This document shows, one piece after another, positions 63,361-64,000 of a stretch of DNA of 64,000 nt. Made by a program: the position numbers and the translations under genes. Location: contig CAZMSH010000009.1 in NCBI GenBank assembly GCA_964568875.1, positions 1 through 64,000 of the forward strand, read 5' to 3'. Position 1 is the first letter of the stretch. Every line of letters starts with the position of its first letter. Below the pieces are notes generated by a model. That model was given only the letters and a program-made list of their open reading frames with translations, was not told the DNA's origin and did not search any database. The DNA is from SLNP01 sp964568875. Lineage in GTDB: Bacteria; Bacteroidota; Bacteroidia; Bacteroidales; VadinHA17.

Positions 63361-63422
63361 ACCCCTCTGGGGTTGGATTGTACCCCTCTGGGGTTGGATT
63401 GTACCCCTCTGGGGTTGGATTG
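63361..63422. repeat. 21-bp minisatellite of hairpin units
   Basis: Three tandem copies of a 21-bp unit (acccctctggggttggattg + t), the last cut by the assembly gap. Each unit holds a small palindrome ACCCC-TCT-GGGGT. The array probably continues into the gap and may be longer than shown. Confidence 0.9.
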
Positions 63423-63522
63423 NNNNNNNNNNNNNNNNNNNNNNNNNNNNNNNNNNNNNNNNNNNNNNNNNNNNNNNNNNNNNNNNNNNNNNNNNNNNNN
63501 NNNNNNNNNNNNNNNNNNNNNN
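63423..63522. other. 100-base run of N (assembly gap)
   Basis: Exactly 100 unknown bases. This is the conventional placeholder for a scaffold gap, so the true distance between DUF1015 and serA is not known. Confidence 0.95.
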
Positions 63523-63542
63523 TACCGTATACCGTATACCGT
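63523..63542. repeat. 7-bp tandem repeat on the right of the gap
   Basis: The sequence taccgta taccgta taccgt consists of nearly three copies of a 7-bp unit, directly before the serA stop codon region. It differs from the 21-bp array on the other side, so either two arrays are present or the gap hides a junction. Together with the 21-bp array, the hairpin and the gap it fills the roughly 360-bp stretch without genes. Confidence 0.8.
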
Positions 63543-63544
63543 CC

Positions 63545-64000
63545 CTATTTATTTACCCTGAAAGTCTGGTTGCCTGTAGCGAAAAAATCGGCTATCTGTT
63601 TTGCAGCAGCAACTCCGGCATTGATATTTGCTTCCTGGGTCTGCGCCCCCATCTTTTTGGCAGTGAAGAGAAACCTCCCTTTCAGTTTTTCCTCAAAAGC
63701 AGCTTTAGCGTCAGGCTCTATATCAGAAAGATAGACAAAATCCTGCCGCTCTTCCATAAGTCTCATCAATCCCTCTTCATCTATTACCTCTTTTCTGGCA
63801 GTATTAACCAGCACAGCTCCGTGAGGCATCGTTTTAAGGATATCATATCCTATCGATTTTTTTGTTTTCTCATTGGCGGGTATATGAAGACTGACATACT
63901 GGCATTTTGCGTAGAGTTCTTCAGCACTGTTGCAGAATGTAATGCCGGCAGCCATCTTCTCCTCATCCTTAAGGAAAGGATCGAAAGCATAGATCTCCAT
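63545..64000 (-). CDS. serA: Phosphoglycerate dehydrogenase, lysine type (5' end outside window)
   Basis: The last 151 residues of a D-2-hydroxyacid dehydrogenase; the N-terminal half lies beyond 64000. Visible are the end of the NAD domain (IPANEKTKKSIGYDI), catalytic Arg in VNTARKEVID, Glu in LSDIEPDAK, and the final FTAKKMGAQTQEANINAG. In most family members a His sits before GA; here Lys takes its place (KKMGAQ), as in the short, ACT-free type of 3-phosphoglycerate dehydrogenases of Bacteroidota and Entamoeba. No ACT domain follows. It catalyses the first step of serine synthesis. DUF1015 is downstream across the gap. Confidence 0.9.
   Translation of the reverse strand: MEIYAFDPFLKDEEKMAAGITFCNSAEELYAKCQYVSLHIPANEKTKKSIGYDILKTMPHGAVLVNTARKEVIDEEGLMRLMEERQDFVYLSDIEPDAKAAFEEKLKGRFLFTAKKMGAQTQEANINAGVAAAKQIADFFATGNQTFRVNK

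Noticed and set aside
63361..63422. CRISPR-like array
   Set aside because: The units are 21 bp, directly adjacent and without spacers, so this is a minisatellite.
1..64000. tRNA, rRNA, riboswitch or insertion sequence
   Set aside because: No cloverleaf, rRNA core sequence, known aptamer core or transposase was recognised by eye. A covariance-model search (Infernal/tRNAscan) would decide for small RNAs.

Overview
The window comes from a member of the Bacteroidota, most likely the order Bacteroidales. The evidence is the gene set: an M49 dipeptidyl peptidase with the HECLGHG motif, GH109, IorAB, a phosphoglycerate dehydrogenase of the lysine type, a DoxX-type protein between tmk and tpiA, and many outer-membrane barrels and lipoproteins. 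Promoter boxes also fit the phylum: several genes carry TAnnTTTG -7 boxes, and some have TTTG exactly 20 bp upstream. Shine-Dalgarno sequences are mostly weak. There are no rRNA or tRNA genes, no CRISPR array, no insertion sequence and no recognisable phage. This is a mostly chromosomal core region with many short operons in both orientations.

Layout. 1-230: intergenic repeats. 233-4793: a sugar-oxidoreductase region with a cytosolic Gfo/Idh/MocA enzyme facing a three-gene operon (DoxX, Tat-exported Gfo/Idh/MocA, Tat-lipoprotein TIM barrel). 4896-10398: an AmmeMemoRadiSam-type radical SAM enzyme, a class IV aminotransferase, an exonuclease/GIY-YIG fusion and a DUF47-Pit phosphate uptake pair. 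10592-15324: a large repeat-built surface protein and an unknown secreted protein. 15399-20757: M49 peptidase, gamma-glutamyltransferase and GH109. 20854-27784: murB, mltG, cls with a four-repeat unknown protein, a small barrel, and a TlpA-like thioredoxin paired with a response regulator. 28036-34690: two tandem M28 peptidases, a zinc-ribbon protein, a tail-less SSB and an S9 peptidase. 34802-36996: iorBA. 37242-45010: secreted and envelope proteins, nitroreductase, AEC transporter, a TonB-like protein, a serine hydrolase-SRAP operon, and an ankyrin protein that seems to end in a barrel, followed by a lipoprotein. 45013-54859: cdaA and folP on one strand, then tmk, a DoxX-type gene, tpiA, a 1494-residue secreted protein and rsmE. 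54870-64000: ECF sigma factor, uvrA, lipoproteins, a DHODH-like enzyme, yggS, DUF1015 and the 3' half of serA. A 100-base scaffold gap lies in a minisatellite between DUF1015 and serA.

Taken together the genes suggest an anaerobic or microaerobic heterotroph that lives on peptides and glycans. Exported peptidases (M49, M28 x2, S9) and gamma-glutamyltransferase feed amino acids, and IorAB oxidises aryl-pyruvates derived from them. GH109 and the Gfo/Idh/MocA cassette act on sugars by NAD-linked oxidation chemistry.

I found no obvious defence or mobile system. The least explained items are the ankyrin/barrel plus lipoprotein pair, the 1494-residue protein with jelly-roll-like repeats and an embedded winged-helix-like segment, the four-repeat protein beside cls, the DoxX/Gfo-Idh/TIM-barrel export cassette, and the DUF1015-serA pair.
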